Assembly: GCA_015075185.1 (NCBI GenBank)
Contig: JABTUW010000003.1
Span: 1,364,001 to 1,428,000 of the forward strand
Reading direction: 5' to 3'
DNA length: 64,000 nt
From: Anaerolineales bacterium
Lineage (GTDB): Bacteria; Chloroflexota; Anaerolineae; 4572-78; J111
Shown here: positions 63,597 through 64,000 of the stretch, piece after piece
How positions within the stretch are numbered: position 1 is the stretch's first letter
Layout of the letters: each line of letters begins with the position of its first letter
The notes under the pieces: model-generated
Told to the model about the DNA's origin: nothing
The model's input: the letters and a program-made list of their open reading frames with translations, nothing else
Databases searched by the model: none
Program-made: the position numbers and the translations under genes

Positions 63597-63995
63597 TCAG
63601 GCCAGTAAATCATCCAGCAGCGACGTCTGCACCACGTCCCAGCCGGTATAAGGGCTGGGCTGCAAACGGAAGTATGACTCAATCTGGCCCTTGGTCTTCT
63701 GCCTTTTGTCGTTCCAGGTAATGATAGCCCATACCTCAGCCTTATCTCCGTCAACCTGGGTTTTAATTGGCTTTGTTGTAACGCGATTGGTCGGCAGTAG
63801 ACGTTCCCAAACGGCTTCAATTGTCTGTTGGAATTGCGTGGCAGTTATCGGCCCTCCCTTTGCGTTGAAAAGCGGCTGTTTGGCCAGACCAGGCAGGAAA
63901 TACTCCTTTTCGTGGGTGAACAGATCCAGGACAAAATTCTCTACCCACATTTGCACATCATATTCAGGGGTGCTATACGTGAAATGGGTCATCAT
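63597..63995 (-). CDS. Hypothetical protein of the SWIM locus
   Basis: 132 residues, intact; starts 5 bases from the window edge, so the ribosome site is outside. Aromatic N-terminus (THFTYSTPEYDVQMWVENFV), then a beta-rich domain (KAEVWAIITWNDKRQKTKGQ; ESYFRLQPSPYTGWDVV). No family recognised. It precedes the SWIM gene by 91 bp on the same strand. Confidence 0.55.
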   Translation of the reverse strand: MMTHFTYSTPEYDVQMWVENFVLDLFTHEKEYFLPGLAKQPLFNAKGGPITATQFQQTIEAVWERLLPTNRVTTKPIKTQVDGDKAEVWAIITWNDKRQKTKGQIESYFRLQPSPYTGWDVVQTSLLDDLLA

Positions 63996-64000
63996 TCCCT

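Overview
The window looks like chromosomal DNA of an uncultured Chloroflexota, probably Anaerolineae-like. This is inferred from protein style: long Thr-Pro-rich linkers, DUF11 surface repeats, a surface protein with the YLPLIFK signature, BTAD/NB-ARC/TPR regulators and NACHT-HEAT proteins. No rRNA or other taxonomic marker is present. The first 48 kb is cleanly coding. The last 16 kb carries roughly thirty single-base reading-frame breaks, so it is either decaying or poorly sequenced.

Layout. 0-2.2 kb: 3' part of a molybdenum hydroxylase. 2.2-13.4 kb: envelope and signalling genes (L,D-transpeptidase with TPRs, cNMP-binding patatin, GAF histidine kinase, DUF3307 and 2TM membrane proteins, a 1408-residue surface protein). 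13.5-19.6 kb: the conserved origin-proximal block on the minus strand, rpmH-rnpA-yidD-yidC-jag-pfkB-parA-parB, without dnaA in view. yidC carries an extracytoplasmic DUF11-like domain, and parA is preceded by a possible three-helix RNA. 19.6-24.5 kb: Lrp/AsnC regulator divergent from a LysE exporter, then a 1219-residue BTAD activator. 24.6-28.7 kb: a three-part SnoaL/ABM/zinc-ribbon gene behind 11-bp-phased direct repeats, a thioredoxin-NHL gene with an in-frame TGA exactly at the first redox cysteine (probable selenoprotein), and a Thr-Pro repeat membrane protein. 29-34.6 kb: a REC/TrxR-like fusion coupled to a cNMP histidine kinase, then three oxidoreductases. 34.6-39.6 kb: short palindromes, an A+T-rich orphan gene, an intact IS630-family element, a toxin-first PIN/Phd pair and an aminoglycoside-phosphotransferase-like gene. 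39.7-48.5 kb: a glycoside-hydrolase-like protein, a possible nuclease, and a purine module (ade, xdhBC fusion, xdhA) bracketed by inverted copies of one MITE-like repeat.

48.6-64 kb is an accessory island: tRNA-Leu(GAG) abutting a large serine recombinase, a decayed insertion sequence, a NACHT NTPase plus HEAT-repeat protein, and a SWIM-zinc-finger locus (SWIM protein, two large helical proteins, two zinc-finger or helical partners, several small proteins). The main candidates for something new are the selenoprotein, the NACHT/HEAT plus SWIM island, the phased repeats of the BTAD regulon, the structured leaders upstream of parA and ade, and the DUF11-YidC fusion.
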